The notes under the pieces were generated by a model. That model saw nothing but the letters and a program-made list of their open reading frames with translations, was not told the origin of the DNA and ran no database searches. Shown in pieces: positions 32,138 to 40,392 of a stretch of 42,533 nucleotides of DNA (position 1 is the first letter of the stretch; the number at the start of each line of letters is the position of its first letter). The position numbers and the translations under genes are program-made. Source of the stretch: Polaromonas sp. YR568 (GTDB lineage Bacteria > Pseudomonadota > Gammaproteobacteria > Burkholderiales > Burkholderiaceae_C); assembly GCF_900116715.1 (NCBI RefSeq), contig NZ_FPBM01000017.1:1-42533 (forward strand), in the 5' to 3' direction.

Positions 32138-32701
32138 ATGAACAAAGCCTTTACCAAAGAAACCGAGCCGGACGACGACGAACCGGCGCTTGCGCCCCTG
32201 CCTGCGGGCGGCAAAAACTACATTACGCCCCAAGGCTACGAGCGTCTGCGCAGCGAGCTGCTGGACTTGATTGATAACGAGCGCCCCAAGATGGTGGACG
32301 TTGTCCATTGGGCTGCCAGCAATGGCGACCGCTCCGAAAACGGCGACTATCACTACGGCAAAAAGCGTCTGCGTGAGATAGACCGGCGCATCCGTTTTTT
32401 GACACAGAGGCTGGAGATTGCCGAGATCAGCGATCCCTCCATCCATCACGGCCGTGACCAGGCTTTCTTTGGCGCCACCGTGACCTACGCCGATGACAGC
32501 GGCACGGAGCGCACCGTGACCATCCTGGGGATCGATGAGGCCAACAGCGCTTTGGGTCAGATCAGCTGGATATCGCCTGTCGCCAGGGCCTTGCTCAAGG
32601 CAAAGGTGGGTGATGAAGTGAGCCTGCACACCCCCCAGGGCTTGCAGACGCTTGAGATCTTGACGGTGGACTATCCGGCCCCCGGCAAGACGGTGGGTTA
32701 G
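32138..32701 (+). CDS. greB: Transcription elongation factor GreB
   Basis: The 187-residue protein rescues backtracked RNA polymerase by stimulating transcript cleavage. An N-terminal acidic stretch precedes the coiled coil, with the tip acidic pair in NGDRSENGDYHYGKKRLREI, then the globular domain with FGATVTYAD and SWISPVARALLKAKVGDEV. GreB rather than GreA is indicated by the YHYGKKRLREIDRRIRFL segment. The opening MNKAFTKE is typical of betaproteobacterial GreB. The last four bases overlap the end of the convergent spoT, so neither gene has a separate terminator there. Confidence 0.95.
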   Translation: MNKAFTKETEPDDDEPALAPLPAGGKNYITPQGYERLRSELLDLIDNERPKMVDVVHWAASNGDRSENGDYHYGKKRLREIDRRIRFLTQRLEIAEISDPSIHHGRDQAFFGATVTYADDSGTERTVTILGIDEANSALGQISWISPVARALLKAKVGDEVSLHTPQGLQTLEILTVDYPAPGKTVG

Positions 32702-34944
32702 CCGGTCGATTTGGCCCGTTGCACTCTTAGTACAGAAGGGGTGCGTTTCACACTTCGCAAGGCGGAAGCCAGGTGTATGCGGTCACGCACAGCCACACCG
32801 AAGCGGAGGTCGGTGGCGTCGTGTGAAGGCTCCTGCTGCATGTCTACGTGAGTGATGTCAGCCTCGGCACTGGCCAGCGCGGCAGCTACGCGCGCCAGCA
32901 CTCCCTTGCCGTTGGAAACAGTCACCAGCAAATTGGTCTCAAAGGTGCGCACCGGCTCGTCGGACCAGTCCACGGCGATGAAGCGCTCACTGTCACGGTG
33001 TTGCAAGCGCTTGGCAACCGCGCAATCGTCTGTATGTATGACCAGGCCCTCGCCGCGGCCCAGGTAGCCGACGATGCCGTCACCGGGAATCGGCCGGCAG
33101 CAGGGCGCAAACTGCACCGAAGCGCCTTCGCTCCCGTCGATCACCAGCCCGCCCTGCGAGACCGACTCATGGGCGGTATAGCGCTCGCGGCTCATCAGCA
33201 GCGCATTGGGTTTTTCGCCGGTCTCGGCAAGCAGGGTCACGATGCGTTTGGCCACCATGCTGGCAATCCGCTTGCCCAAGCCGATGTCGGTCAGCAAATC
33301 TGCACGGGAGCGGTTGCCGGTAAAGCGCAGGATCTTTTCCCAGGTGGCGTGATGAGCCTCGTCGTCTTCCGGAAGGCGCTCACGCTCAATACCTTCGGCC
33401 CGCAAGGCCTGGGCCAGCATTTTTTCGCCCAGATCCTGCGATTCTGAAAGCGCCATGGTTTTCAAGTGATGGCGTATCTTGGAGCGCGCCTTGCCCGTGC
33501 GAACAAAGCCCAGCCAGCCTGGGTTAGGGCTGGAGACGGAGGCGGTGATGATCTCGATCACGTCACCGTTGTGCAGCTCGGATCGCAGGGGCACCTGCTC
33601 GCCATTGACTTTGGCTGCGACGGCGCGGTGCCCCACATCGCTGTGAATGGCGTAGGCAAAGTCCACAATGGTTGCGCCGCGCGGCATGGCCATGATCTGG
33701 CTCTTGGGCGTAAAAACGTAAACCGCTTCGGGGAAGAGATCGATCTTGACGTGATCCCAGAATTCGGCGGCATCCCGGGTTTCATGCTGGATGTCCAGGA
33801 GCGATTGCAGCCACTGCGCTCCCAATCGCTGCGAAGCGTCACCATCAGGGTCGGTGGCCTTGTATAACCAATGCGCGGCGACGCCGGATTCCGCCACCAC
33901 GTGCATGGCCTCGGTACGCATCTGGAACTCGATGTTGGTGCCGAAAGGGCCAACCAGCGTGGTGTGCAGCGACTGGTAGCCGTTGATTTTCGGAATTGCG
34001 ATGTAGTCTTTGAACTTGCCGGGCAGGGGTTTGTAGAGTTGGTGCAACACCCCCATGGCCGTATAGCAGGCGGTAAGGTCTTTGACGATCACCCGGAAGC
34101 CATATAAGTCAGTCACCTGCGCAAACGACAGGTGTTTTTCGTCCATCTTCCTGTAGATGGAGTAAAGCGTCTTTTCGCGGCCCGAGATGTGCACAGGCAC
34201 GTGCGCATTGTCGAAGGCAGACTCGACTTCTCCCTGCACCCGCTTGATCACATCGCGCCTGCGGCCGCGGGCCCGTTGCAGGGCCTTGGTCAAGGTGGCA
34301 TAACGCCAGGGGTGCAGATGCTGAAAAGACAGGTCCTGCAGTTCCCGGTAAGTTGTGTTCAAGCCCAGGCGGTGTGCTATGGGCGCGTAGATATCGAGGG
34401 TTTCACGCGATATGCGCGTCCACTTGGCGCGTGGCACGTCACCCAGGGTGCGCATGTTGTGCGTGCGGTCTGCCAGCTTGATCAGGATGACCCGGACATC
34501 CCGCGCCATTGCCAGCAGCATTTTCCGGAACGACTCGGCCTGGTTTTCTTCTCGCGTGTTGAATTCCAGCTTTTCAAGCTTGGTGAGCCCGTCCACCAGC
34601 TCGGCGACAGGCGCCCCAAAACGCTCTATGAGTTCCGGCTTTGTGACCCCACAGTCCTCAATGGCGTCATGCAGCAGCGCGGCCATGAGCGCCTGCGCGT
34701 CCAGTTTCCACTCCGCACATTGCTGTGCAACGGCGATCGGATGGGTAATGTAAGGTTCGCCGCTGTTGCGCAACTGGCCCAAATGGGCCTCATCGGCAAA
34801 GCGATAGGCGCGGCGCACGTTCTCGATGTCGGCGGCGCTCATGTAGTCCAGCTTGGCGGTCAGCGCAGCAAAACTGGCCGCTGCGGCGTTGGCGGCTGCA
34901 GGGGTCGATTTGCTGGAAATGACGGGCGAAAGCATGGCGCTCAT
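32698..34944 (-). CDS. spoT: Bifunctional (p)ppGpp synthetase/hydrolase SpoT (RSH family)
   Basis: A 748-residue protein of full length. The HD hydrolase domain (about 65-170) has HPIAVAQQCAEW, LLHDAIEDCG and IKLADRTHNMRTL; the synthetase domain (about 230-350) has GREKTLYSIYRKM, DLYGFRVIVKD and NGYQSLHTTLVGP; a TGS domain (about 400-460, VYVFTPKSQIMAMPRGAT), a helical/zinc-finger-like region and a C-terminal ACT domain (LLVTVSNGKGVLARVAAALA) follow. The intact HD motif argues for hydrolase activity, as in SpoT. The gene follows rpoZ, but a terminator intervenes, and a candidate promoter lies at 34951-34979. Confidence 0.97.
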   Translation of the reverse strand: MSAMLSPVISSKSTPAAANAAAASFAALTAKLDYMSAADIENVRRAYRFADEAHLGQLRNSGEPYITHPIAVAQQCAEWKLDAQALMAALLHDAIEDCGVTKPELIERFGAPVAELVDGLTKLEKLEFNTREENQAESFRKMLLAMARDVRVILIKLADRTHNMRTLGDVPRAKWTRISRETLDIYAPIAHRLGLNTTYRELQDLSFQHLHPWRYATLTKALQRARGRRRDVIKRVQGEVESAFDNAHVPVHISGREKTLYSIYRKMDEKHLSFAQVTDLYGFRVIVKDLTACYTAMGVLHQLYKPLPGKFKDYIAIPKINGYQSLHTTLVGPFGTNIEFQMRTEAMHVVAESGVAAHWLYKATDPDGDASQRLGAQWLQSLLDIQHETRDAAEFWDHVKIDLFPEAVYVFTPKSQIMAMPRGATIVDFAYAIHSDVGHRAVAAKVNGEQVPLRSELHNGDVIEIITASVSSPNPGWLGFVRTGKARSKIRHHLKTMALSESQDLGEKMLAQALRAEGIERERLPEDDEAHHATWEKILRFTGNRSRADLLTDIGLGKRIASMVAKRIVTLLAETGEKPNALLMSRERYTAHESVSQGGLVIDGSEGASVQFAPCCRPIPGDGIVGYLGRGEGLVIHTDDCAVAKRLQHRDSERFIAVDWSDEPVRTFETNLLVTVSNGKGVLARVAAALASAEADITHVDMQQEPSHDATDLRFGVAVRDRIHLASALRSVKRTPSVLRVQRAKSTG

Positions 34945-34950
34945 GCCTTA

Positions 34951-34979
34951 AATGTATCGCGGCGAGGATAAAAGGTAAA
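34951..34979 (-). promoter_or_regulatory. Candidate promoter of spoT
   Basis: On the minus strand, TTTACC (34974-34979) and TACATT (34951-34956) are 17 bases apart. The -10 ends six bases before the spoT ATG, so the transcript would be leaderless or nearly so. It lies after the rpoZ terminator and would uncouple spoT from gmk-rpoZ. Confidence 0.4.
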
Positions 34980-35007
34980 AAAAGTGGACTTTATGGGGCC
35001 AGAAATG

Positions 35008-35035
35008 AAAAAAGCACCGCCAGGCGGTGCTTTTT
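35008..35035 (-). terminator. Intrinsic terminator of rpoZ
   Basis: GCACCGC and GCGGTGC form a 7-bp stem with a 3-base loop, flanked by A-run and T-run on both sides, so it could work in either direction. It lies 19 bases beyond the rpoZ stop codon. Confidence 0.85.
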
Positions 35036-35053
35036 ATCGAGCCAAGCTTTGAA

Positions 35054-35257
35054 TCAGGTGGGTACTTTTTTCAGCATTTCCAGGCCGATCTTGCCTTCGG
35101 CGATTTCGCGCAGGGCGGTGACGCCTGGCTTGTTCTTGCTTTCGATCTTGGCGGCGTGCCCTTGGCTGAGCATGCGTGCGCGGTACGTGGCGGCCAGAAC
35201 GAGCTGGAAGCGGTTCGGGATTTTCTCGAGGCAGTCTTCGACGGTAATGCGGGCCAT
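35054..35257 (-). CDS. rpoZ: RNA polymerase omega subunit
   Basis: A 67-residue protein with the omega pattern MARITVEDCLEKIPNRFQLV, then LAATYRARML and KPGVTALREIAEGKIG. Omega binds the beta' subunit, assists its folding, and forms part of a ppGpp site in E. coli. It lies 41 bases downstream of gmk and is followed by a terminator before spoT, the conserved gmk-rpoZ-spoT order. The start codon ATG 35257 follows GGAGATCACC. Confidence 0.97.
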   Translation of the reverse strand: MARITVEDCLEKIPNRFQLVLAATYRARMLSQGHAAKIESKNKPGVTALREIAEGKIGLEMLKKVPT

Positions 35258-35298
35258 GGTGATCTCCGGTGTGATCGATAAGGTGAAAAGCGATGAAA

Positions 35299-35919
35299 TC
35301 AGGGAATTTGAAGGGCCTGGAAGGTCTCGGCACGGGCTCGCCGCTGGGCCGAAAACTTGAGCCGCTGGGCATGCACAATGGTTTTCAGGTCGAAAACTGC
35401 CCGCTCAAACAACTCATTGATTATAACGAAGTCGAATTCCCGGGCTTGGGCCATCTCAAGCGCGGCATTTTTAAGCCGTAATTCGATGACTTCCGCCGTG
35501 TCTTCACCGCGCCGCTGCAGGCGGGAGCGAAGTTCTTCCCAACTGGGCGGAAGGATGAAAATCAGCACCGCATTGGCAAAAATACGCTTGATGTTGATGG
35601 CGCCCTGGAAATCGATTTCCAGAATTACATCGGCGCCATGGGCCACCCGCTCCTCAATGGTTTGCCGGGACGTGCCATAGCGGTGACCGTGCACATGCGC
35701 CCATTCCAGGAAGGCGTCGCGCTTCACCATGCCATCGAAATCTTCCGGTGACAGGAAAAAGTACTCCCTGCCGTGCTTTTCCTGGCCGCGAGGCGGGCGG
35801 GTGGTGTGCGACACCGAAGGCTGGATACGTGAATCCAGCTCCATCAGGGCCTTCACCAGGCTGGATTTGCCCGCCCCGCTGGGGGCGGCTACTACAAAGA
35901 GATTTCCGGGGTAGTCCAT
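35299..35919 (-). CDS. gmk: Guanylate kinase
   Basis: The 206-residue enzyme converts GMP to GDP. The P-loop APSGAGKSSLVKALME lies at about 13-28, the GMP-binding SVSHTTRPPRGQEKHGREYF near 35-55, and the lid region with SRLQRRGEDTAEVIELRLKNA near 130-150. It lies 45 bases downstream of yicC on the same strand, with rpoZ after it. All expected motifs are intact. Confidence 0.97.
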   Translation of the reverse strand: MDYPGNLFVVAAPSGAGKSSLVKALMELDSRIQPSVSHTTRPPRGQEKHGREYFFLSPEDFDGMVKRDAFLEWAHVHGHRYGTSRQTIEERVAHGADVILEIDFQGAINIKRIFANAVLIFILPPSWEELRSRLQRRGEDTAEVIELRLKNAALEMAQAREFDFVIINELFERAVFDLKTIVHAQRLKFSAQRRARAETFQALQIP

Positions 35920-35964
35920 GCGTACTGTGCGTTTATTGCTATAGGTTTTGTAGTAAATGGCGCA

Positions 35965-36882
35965 TTACTCGATGTTCTGGACCTGCTCGCGGATCTGCTC
36001 GATCAGCACTTTCATGTCGACAGAAATACGGGTGAGCTCCAGGGACGCGGACTTGGAACCCAGCGTATTGGCTTCACGGTGCAGTTCCTGAATCAGAAAG
36101 TCGAGGCGTTTGCCCAGCTCCCCGCCGCTTGAGAGCAGGCGGTCGATTTCATCCAGGTGAGACGAAAGGCGGGTGATCTCTTCGGCTACGTCAATCCGGA
36201 TGGCAAAGGCGGTGGCTTCGGTGAGCGCCCTGTCCTGGGCGATTTCTGGCAGGGCGGTGCTGTCGGACAAGGCCATGGCCTCTTTCCAGCGCTCCAGAAA
36301 GCGGTTTTTTTGCTGCTCCACCAGTTTTGGGACCATGGGTACCGCCAGCGCGGCCAGCGCCCGCAGCTGCGCCGTACGGTCAAGCAGCATCTGAGCCAGC
36401 CGGGCGCCTTCGCGCTCACGGGCTGCCATCAGCTCCTTCAAGGCATTTTTGGCCAGTTTGAGCAGTTCGTCACTGTAGTCGTGAGGCTTCTTGTCTTCAT
36501 TGGTGGCGATTCGCAGGATATCCGCCACGCTCAGCGCCGCTGCCTGGGGCAGCCAGGATTTGATGCTGTCTTCCAGGGAGCCCAGGCGCTGCAATGTGGC
36601 AGACGAAGGCGCACGCAAGGTGCCGGCCGAGGTGCTTTCGAGGGACACGCGGACTTCCACCTTGCCCCGCTTGAGCTTGCCGGTAAGCAACTCACGCAAG
36701 GCTGGCTCCGCCTGCCGCAGTTCATCGGGAAGCCGAAAGGCCAGATCCAGAAACCGGCTGTTGACGGAACGTATCTCGACGCCTAAACGGGAACTGGCAT
36801 CCGCACCCGAATCAGTTTCCGGGGCGGATTGCGCCATGCTCGATTGCACGGCTGCGTAACCCGTCATGCTGTAAACTGACAT
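35965..36882 (-). CDS. yicC: YicC family protein (putative endoribonuclease/RNA-decay factor)
   Basis: A 305-residue protein. The start is ATG 36882 (MSVYSMTGYA), the usual N-terminus; the longer frame from 36990 would overlap the divergent kinase gene and is rejected. The family signature segments are EIRSVNSRFLDLAFRLPDEL and, at the C-terminus, GGELGKRLDFLIQELHREANT and TLGSKS. E. coli YicC is reported to act in RNA decay; biochemical activity here is inferred. It heads the yicC-gmk-rpoZ group and is divergent from the kinase gene, with only 49 bases between starts. Confidence 0.93.
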   Translation of the reverse strand: MSVYSMTGYAAVQSSMAQSAPETDSGADASSRLGVEIRSVNSRFLDLAFRLPDELRQAEPALRELLTGKLKRGKVEVRVSLESTSAGTLRAPSSATLQRLGSLEDSIKSWLPQAAALSVADILRIATNEDKKPHDYSDELLKLAKNALKELMAAREREGARLAQMLLDRTAQLRALAALAVPMVPKLVEQQKNRFLERWKEAMALSDSTALPEIAQDRALTEATAFAIRIDVAEEITRLSSHLDEIDRLLSSGGELGKRLDFLIQELHREANTLGSKSASLELTRISVDMKVLIEQIREQVQNIE

Positions 36883-36931
36883 TTGTAAATACGCTTTACT
36901 AGAGAGAGAACAAGACCAGGCTGACATTGTC

Positions 36932-37960
36932 ATGTCTGCCTCATCCCAAATTATGTCAAAGGTCAAGCCCGCACCATTGCCGCCCGACACCGTGATTGGT
37001 GGCTATCGTGTTGTGCGAAAACTTTCGGCCGGTGGTTTCGGCGTAGTTTACTTGGCCGTCGACAACGAAGGCCAGCAGGTAGCCATCAAGGAATACCTGC
37101 CGTCTTCTCTGGCAAGCCGCTCCCCGGGCGAGTTGTTGCCGCAAGTGCAGCCTGAAAAGCTCTCCTTGTACCGCCTGGGGCTCAAAAGCTTCTTCGAAGA
37201 AGGCCGCTCGCTGGCCCAGATTGCGCACGGATCCGTGGTGAGCGTGCTGAATTTCTTCCGCGAGAACGAAACCGTCTACATGGTGATGAATTACCTGGAA
37301 GGCGGCACGCTGCAGGACTTCATCATCACCGCCCGGGAGCTGAAAAAGCAGAAAGTGTTCCGCGAATCAACGATTCGCTCGCTTTTTGACGAAATTCTGC
37401 GCGGGCTGCGCATCGTGCATCAGCACAAGATGCTCCACCTGGATATCAAGCCGGCCAATATTTTCATCACCGACGACAACCGCGCCGTGATGATCGACTT
37501 CGGCGCCGCCCGTGAAGTGCTGAGCAAGGAAGGCAATTTCATTCGCCCGATGTACACCCCCGGCTTTGCCGCACCCGAGATGTACCGCCGGGATTCGTCC
37601 ATGGGCCCGTGGACCGACATTTATGCCATTGGCGCCTGCATTTACGCCACCATGCAGGGCTATCCGCCCAACGATGCGCCGCAGCGTCTTGAAAAAGACC
37701 GTTTGTCGCTTGCCCTGTCCCGTTTGCGTGGCGTCTATTCCGATAACCTGATTGAGGTTGTAGAGTGGTGCATGTCGCTCGATCCCCTGTCACGCCCACA
37801 GTCGGTTTTTGCCCTGCAGAAAGAGCTGAGCCGGGAAGGCGAGCGCCGCTACACCAAGCTGACCGTCAGCGAAAAGGTCCGCCTGCAGTTCGACAACATG
37901 GTGTCCGACACCAAAAAAACCGCGCGTAAGGCCACTGGCTTTGCGACGAAATTCAAATGA
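36932..37960 (+). CDS. Hanks-type serine/threonine protein kinase
   Basis: The 342 residues contain one kinase domain (about 22-290). A Gly-rich loop LSAGGFGVVYLA lies at 31-42, Lys53 in VAIKEYLP, the catalytic loop HLDIKPAN at 169-176 (Asp171; Leu replaces the usual Arg of HRD, so it is a non-RD kinase), and DFGAAR at 189-194. The activation segment ends with GFAAPEMY. No transmembrane helix or sensor domain is present, so it is cytosolic. It overlaps the PP2C phosphatase gene by ATGA, which implies coupled synthesis of an opposing pair. Targets are unknown. ATG 36932 is taken; ATG 36953 is possible. Confidence 0.93.
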   Translation: MSASSQIMSKVKPAPLPPDTVIGGYRVVRKLSAGGFGVVYLAVDNEGQQVAIKEYLPSSLASRSPGELLPQVQPEKLSLYRLGLKSFFEEGRSLAQIAHGSVVSVLNFFRENETVYMVMNYLEGGTLQDFIITARELKKQKVFRESTIRSLFDEILRGLRIVHQHKMLHLDIKPANIFITDDNRAVMIDFGAAREVLSKEGNFIRPMYTPGFAAPEMYRRDSSMGPWTDIYAIGACIYATMQGYPPNDAPQRLEKDRLSLALSRLRGVYSDNLIEVVEWCMSLDPLSRPQSVFALQKELSREGERRYTKLTVSEKVRLQFDNMVSDTKKTARKATGFATKFK

Positions 37961-38859
37961 AATTCTCAGTCTTTCAGGTGAGCCGAAAAGGCGGGCGCGA
38001 GAAAAACGAAGACCGCATGGGCTATTGCTACACGCGCGAATCGGGCTTGTTCGTGCTGGCAGACGGCATGGGCGGCCACCCCGAAGGCGAGGTGGCGGCG
38101 CAGCTGGCGCTGCAGACCATCTCCGCGCTCTACCAGAAGGAAGCGCGCCCCGTCATTGAAGACACGACCGAATTCCTGTCGACCGCCCTGATGGCGGCGC
38201 ATCACCAGATCATTCGTTATGCCAGTGAAAAAGGCATGCTCGACACGCCCCGCACCACGCTGGTAGCGGCCATTTTGCAAGGCACCGGCGCTACCTGGGT
38301 GCACTGCGGCGATTCCCGCCTGTATGTGGTGCGTGACGGCGAATTGCTGACGCGTACCCGCGACCATTCTTACCTTGAGCAGCAAAGCGCCGGCGTGATC
38401 AAGCTGGAGCGCGTCAATCGCAACATTCTTTTCACCTGCCTGGGTTCGCCCACCAAGCCCGTCTTTGACGTGGCAGGGCCCGTCACCCTGCAGCAGGGCG
38501 ACAAGCTTTTGCTGTGCTCCGACGGCCTTTGGGGCAGCCTGAGCGACGCGGAAATTGTCCGCCACCTGGCCAGCAAAGGCGTGTCGGATGCCGTGCCTGA
38601 TCTGGTCGAAAACGCCTTGCGTACCGGTGGCGAGCACAGCGACAACGTCACGGTGTTGGCCATGGAATGGGAAACACCCGACGCCTTCGAGTCGACCCGG
38701 GGCGTGTCTACCGACAGCATCATGGACGGGGTGTTTGCCTCGACCATCCAGGCCGGCGTGCTCGATTCCGTGGTGGATGACCTTGATGAAGCGACCATCG
38801 AAAGATCGATCGCCGAGATCAACGAAGCCATACGCCGCTCCGCCGCCAAAAAGGCCTGA
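37957..38859 (+). CDS. PP2C-family serine/threonine phosphatase
   Basis: The 300 residues carry metal-binding motifs in order: GREKNEDRMG near 12-21, LFVLADGMGGHPEGEVAA near 30-46, WVHCGDSRLYVV near 110-120, LLCSDGLWG near 185-193 and GGEHSDNVTVLAME near 228-240. A C-terminal acidic helix of about 50 residues (with DSVVDDLDEATIERSIAEIN) extends beyond the catalytic core. The ATG overlaps the kinase stop. The phosphatase most likely reverses the kinase. A hairpin with a T-rich tail follows. Confidence 0.94.
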   Translation: MKFSVFQVSRKGGREKNEDRMGYCYTRESGLFVLADGMGGHPEGEVAAQLALQTISALYQKEARPVIEDTTEFLSTALMAAHHQIIRYASEKGMLDTPRTTLVAAILQGTGATWVHCGDSRLYVVRDGELLTRTRDHSYLEQQSAGVIKLERVNRNILFTCLGSPTKPVFDVAGPVTLQQGDKLLLCSDGLWGSLSDAEIVRHLASKGVSDAVPDLVENALRTGGEHSDNVTVLAMEWETPDAFESTRGVSTDSIMDGVFASTIQAGVLDSVVDDLDEATIERSIAEINEAIRRSAAKKA

Positions 38860-38891
38860 CACCTCCTGTTGCGGGTTCAGGCCTCAGCGCA

Positions 38892-38919
38892 GGCGCCGTT
38901 TGGCGCCGTTTCCGTTTTT
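38892..38919 (+). terminator. Probable terminator after the PP2C gene
   Basis: Two GGCGCC hexamers separated by GTTT form a 6-bp stem with a tetraloop, followed by GTTTCCGTTTTT. It lies 33 bases after the PP2C stop and upstream of rph. The T-run is interrupted by CC, so efficiency is uncertain. Confidence 0.5.
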
Positions 38920-38974
38920 CCCCGTATTTCTTATTCGCCTACCTGTCCGGCACTTCGCCAGAAAGCCATCCATC

Positions 38975-39703
38975 ATGAGTCAGTTTGAACGAAGCGGCGC
39001 GCGCGCAGCCGATGCATTGCGCGCTGTGCGCATTACCCGCCACTACACCGTCCATGCCGAAGGGTCGGTGCTGATCGAATTCGGCGGCACAAAAGTGCTT
39101 TGCACCGCCTCTGTCGAAGAAAAAGTCCCCGGCCATAAAAAAGGCAGTGGCGAAGGCTGGGTGACGGCCGAATACGGCATGCTGCCGCGCGCCACACATA
39201 CCCGCAGCGACCGCGAGGCCGCCCGCGGCAAACAAAGCGGCCGCACCCAGGAAATCCAGCGCCTCATCGGCCGCTCGATGCGCACGGTGTTTGATTTGAA
39301 GAAGCTCGGTGAACGCACGATTCACCTCGACTGCGACGTCATCCAGGCCGACGGCGGCACCCGCACGGCCAGCATCACCGGCGCCTTCGTCGCCGCGCAG
39401 GATGCAGTGAATACCTTGATCGCCAGCGGCAAGCTCCAGCAAACCCCCATCATTGACCACGTGGCCGCCATTTCGGTCGGCATCGTGCAGGGCACGCCGC
39501 TGCTCGATCTTGAATACACCGAAGACTCGGCCTGCGACACCGACATGAATGTCGTCATGACCGGCGCCGGCAACTACGTGGAAGTGCAGGGCACGGCCGA
39601 AGGCGCGGCGTTTTCGCGTAAAGAGATGGATGCGCTGCTGGTGCTGGCCGAAAAAGGCATCAAGGAGCTGGTCGGGCTGCAAAAGGCTTCGCTATCAAAC
39701 TAG
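38975..39703 (+). CDS. rph: Ribonuclease PH
   Basis: A 242-residue phosphorolytic 3'-to-5' exoribonuclease that trims tRNA and rRNA ends. The motifs are HAEGSVLIEFGGTKVLCTAS near 28-47, GWVTAEYGMLPRATHTR near 62-78, the catalytic/phosphate site EIQRLIGRSMRTVFD near 92-106, and DCDVIQADGGTRTASITGA near 118-136. The start is ATG 38975. The stop codon and the last few codons (ASLSN) lie inside copy B of the 57-bp dispersed repeat, so the C-terminus was probably set by that repeat. It is followed by rdgB. Confidence 0.97.
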   Translation: MSQFERSGARAADALRAVRITRHYTVHAEGSVLIEFGGTKVLCTASVEEKVPGHKKGSGEGWVTAEYGMLPRATHTRSDREAARGKQSGRTQEIQRLIGRSMRTVFDLKKLGERTIHLDCDVIQADGGTRTASITGAFVAAQDAVNTLIASGKLQQTPIIDHVAAISVGIVQGTPLLDLEYTEDSACDTDMNVVMTGAGNYVEVQGTAEGAAFSRKEMDALLVLAEKGIKELVGLQKASLSN

Positions 39704-39747
39704 TAGCTGCTTGCGCTCGTATCTATTGGCCTGCAGCCACTTTTTGC
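39691..39747 (+). repeat. 57-bp dispersed repeat, copy B (end of rph and rph-rdgB spacer)
   Basis: It starts GCTATCAAA and ends TGCAGCCACTTTTTGC, three bases before the rdgB ATG. It contains the rph stop codon TAG. It has the same length and orientation relative to transcription as copy A at 13628-13684. Confidence 0.75.
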
Positions 39748-39749
39748 TT

Positions 39750-40358
39750 ATGAAAATCGTCCTCGCATCAAATAACAAGGGCAAGCTCGCCGAGTTGAAG
39801 GCGATGCTGGCTCCGCTGGGGGTGGCGCTCGTCAGCCAGGCCGATCTGGGCTTGCCCGAGGCCGAAGAGCCGTTTCGTACTTTTGTGGAGAATGCGCTGG
39901 CCAAGGCCCGACAGGCCTCCCGTCTCAGTGGCCTGCCGGCGCTGGCAGACGATGCCGGTTTGTGCGTCGACGCCTTCGGCGGCCTGCCGGGCGTAGACAC
40001 GGCCTTCTACGCCACCCAGTTCGGCTATGAAAAGGGCGATGACAACAACGTCAAGGCTTTACTTGAGCAAATGGCCGGTTTGACCGAAGCATCCCAACGC
40101 CGCGCCGCGCTGGTCAGCACGCTGGTGGCGGTTCGCTCGGCGGAAGATCCTGAGCCCTTGATCGCTTCGGGCCGCGTGGTGGGGCAGATCGCGCCTGAAC
40201 CATTGGGTGTCAATGGCTTTGGCTTCGACCCGGTGATGTTTATTCCCGAATTCGGCAAAACGTTTGCGCAATTGCCGGTCGAGGTCAAAAATGCCAACAG
40301 CCATCGCGGCAAAGCGGCCCGGCAAATGATTGAACTCATGCGCGAGCGTTGGCTTTAG
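39750..40358 (+). CDS. rdgB: dITP/XTP pyrophosphatase RdgB (HAM1 family)
   Basis: The 202-residue enzyme hydrolyses dITP, ITP and XTP to keep non-canonical purines out of nucleic acids. The motifs are ASNNKGKLAEL near 6-16, the DDAGLCVDAFGGLPGVDTAFY segment near 69-90 with metal-binding Asp, and NGFGFDPVMFIPEFGKTFA near 150-168. The start ATG 39750 is set by MKIVLASNNKGK and lies immediately behind copy B of the repeat, with no clear Shine-Dalgarno sequence; a longer frame from 39630 overlaps rph and is rejected. hemW follows after 34 bases. Confidence 0.96.
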   Translation: MKIVLASNNKGKLAELKAMLAPLGVALVSQADLGLPEAEEPFRTFVENALAKARQASRLSGLPALADDAGLCVDAFGGLPGVDTAFYATQFGYEKGDDNNVKALLEQMAGLTEASQRRAALVSTLVAVRSAEDPEPLIASGRVVGQIAPEPLGVNGFGFDPVMFIPEFGKTFAQLPVEVKNANSHRGKAARQMIELMRERWL

Positions 40359-40392
40359 CCGCCCGCCGCCCACGTCATCCCCATTACCCGTC

